Below are positions 63,815 through 64,000 of a DNA stretch of 64,000 bases, in pieces. The notes below the pieces were generated by a model. It was not told where the DNA came from. It did no database searches and saw only the letters and a program-made list of their open reading frames with translations. How positions within the stretch are numbered: the stretch's first letter is position 1; each line of letters starts with the position of its first letter. Source of the stretch: Photobacterium profundum (GTDB lineage Bacteria; Pseudomonadota; Gammaproteobacteria; Enterobacterales; Vibrionaceae); contig NZ_PYOD01000005.1 in assembly GCF_003026285.1 (NCBI RefSeq), positions 248,001-312,000 on the forward strand, read 5' to 3'. A program made the position numbers and the translations under genes.

Positions 63815-64000
63815 CATTTCTAGGTTATTTGTTTTCCTATTCTCTAATAAAGATAAAAATTATTCTTAAGTACATGCAAGCAAAAAAATGTGATGAATGC
63901 TGAGCGAAACGATTTCAATGTATTGTAACGCAATGTAAAAAAGTGACCTGTGCCACATAATTTGGCGATTTTGTATGCATAATAATGCGCAACATAAAGC
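63815..64000. promoter_or_regulatory. Promoter-like end of the window
   Basis: No gene. At 63942-63957 AGTGA-N6-CCACA resembles a CRP site at 8 of 10 positions. It probably serves a gene beyond the window edge. Confidence 0.3.

Overview
The window reads as chromosomal DNA of a marine gammaproteobacterium of the Vibrionaceae, most like Photobacterium (P. profundum group). This rests on protein-level recognition: a sialic-acid cluster with an RpiR-type NanR and separate SiaQ and SiaM TRAP subunits, a TagA/StcE-like M66 protease, Mlc, AsnS, BioA/BioBFCD, and several small proteins I know only from Vibrio/Photobacterium. No database search was possible. Nearly all of the sequence is well-ordered single-copy gene space. 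The mobile-DNA traces are a transposase relic near 12.8 kb and a solitary Tn5/IS50-like end at 14.7 kb.

Layout. 0-4 kb: end of uhpT, then uhpABC (sugar-phosphate sensing and uptake). 4-12.8 kb: a DUF2982-like membrane protein, a Lys/Ala-rich winged-helix protein, a small hypothetical, aspC, a sugar-type MFS carrier, an enoyl-CoA hydratase-like protein, yehS and thiME. 12.8-16.2 kb: transposase relic, a structured leader, an alanine/glycine:Na+ symporter and asnS. 16.5-22.5 kb: a 942-aa lipoprotein, queE, mlc and a Lon-N-domain protein. 22.6-27.8 kb: divergent bioA / bioBFCD with a BirA-type operator. 27.8-34.7 kb: a 54-aa protein missed by length filters, a universal stress protein with a SulP transporter, htpX, an MFS carrier with a tiny coupled upstream gene, and a LysR regulator. 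34.8-45.5 kb: an RND pump pair, small proteins, an FAD oxidoreductase and an HlyD/ABC-2 exporter. 45.5-50.4 kb: a 31-aa membrane peptide, a TPR membrane protein, a MocR regulator divergent from an EamA exporter, and tRNA-Ser(UGA). 50.6-53.5 kb: M66 metalloprotease behind a cyclic-di-GMP-I riboswitch. 53.9-63.7 kb: a complete sialic acid uptake and catabolism cluster (nanA, nanR, nanEK, an SSS symporter, nanQ, siaPQM).

How the genes work together. The nan/sia genes import N-acetylneuraminate by two routes (SSS symporter and TRAP), open its ring (NanQ), cleave it (NanA), phosphorylate ManNAc (NanK) and epimerise it (NanE). A 15-bp inverted repeat (TGRAGTTWAACTTCA-like) recurs five times in front of nanA, nanR, nanE (twice) and siaP and is the likely NanR operator. 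The M66 family includes mucin-degrading proteases, so a c-di-GMP-controlled M66 enzyme beside sialic acid genes suggests a mucus/glycoprotein-use neighbourhood. That last link is inference.

Most notable signals: (1) the c-di-GMP riboswitch before the M66 protease; (2) the five-site NanR regulon; (3) the symporter leader at 13.13-13.23 kb, where one anti-Shine-Dalgarno segment can pair either upstream or with the ribosome binding site; (4) the solitary IS50-like end; (5) three small membrane or soluble genes below usual annotation cut-offs.
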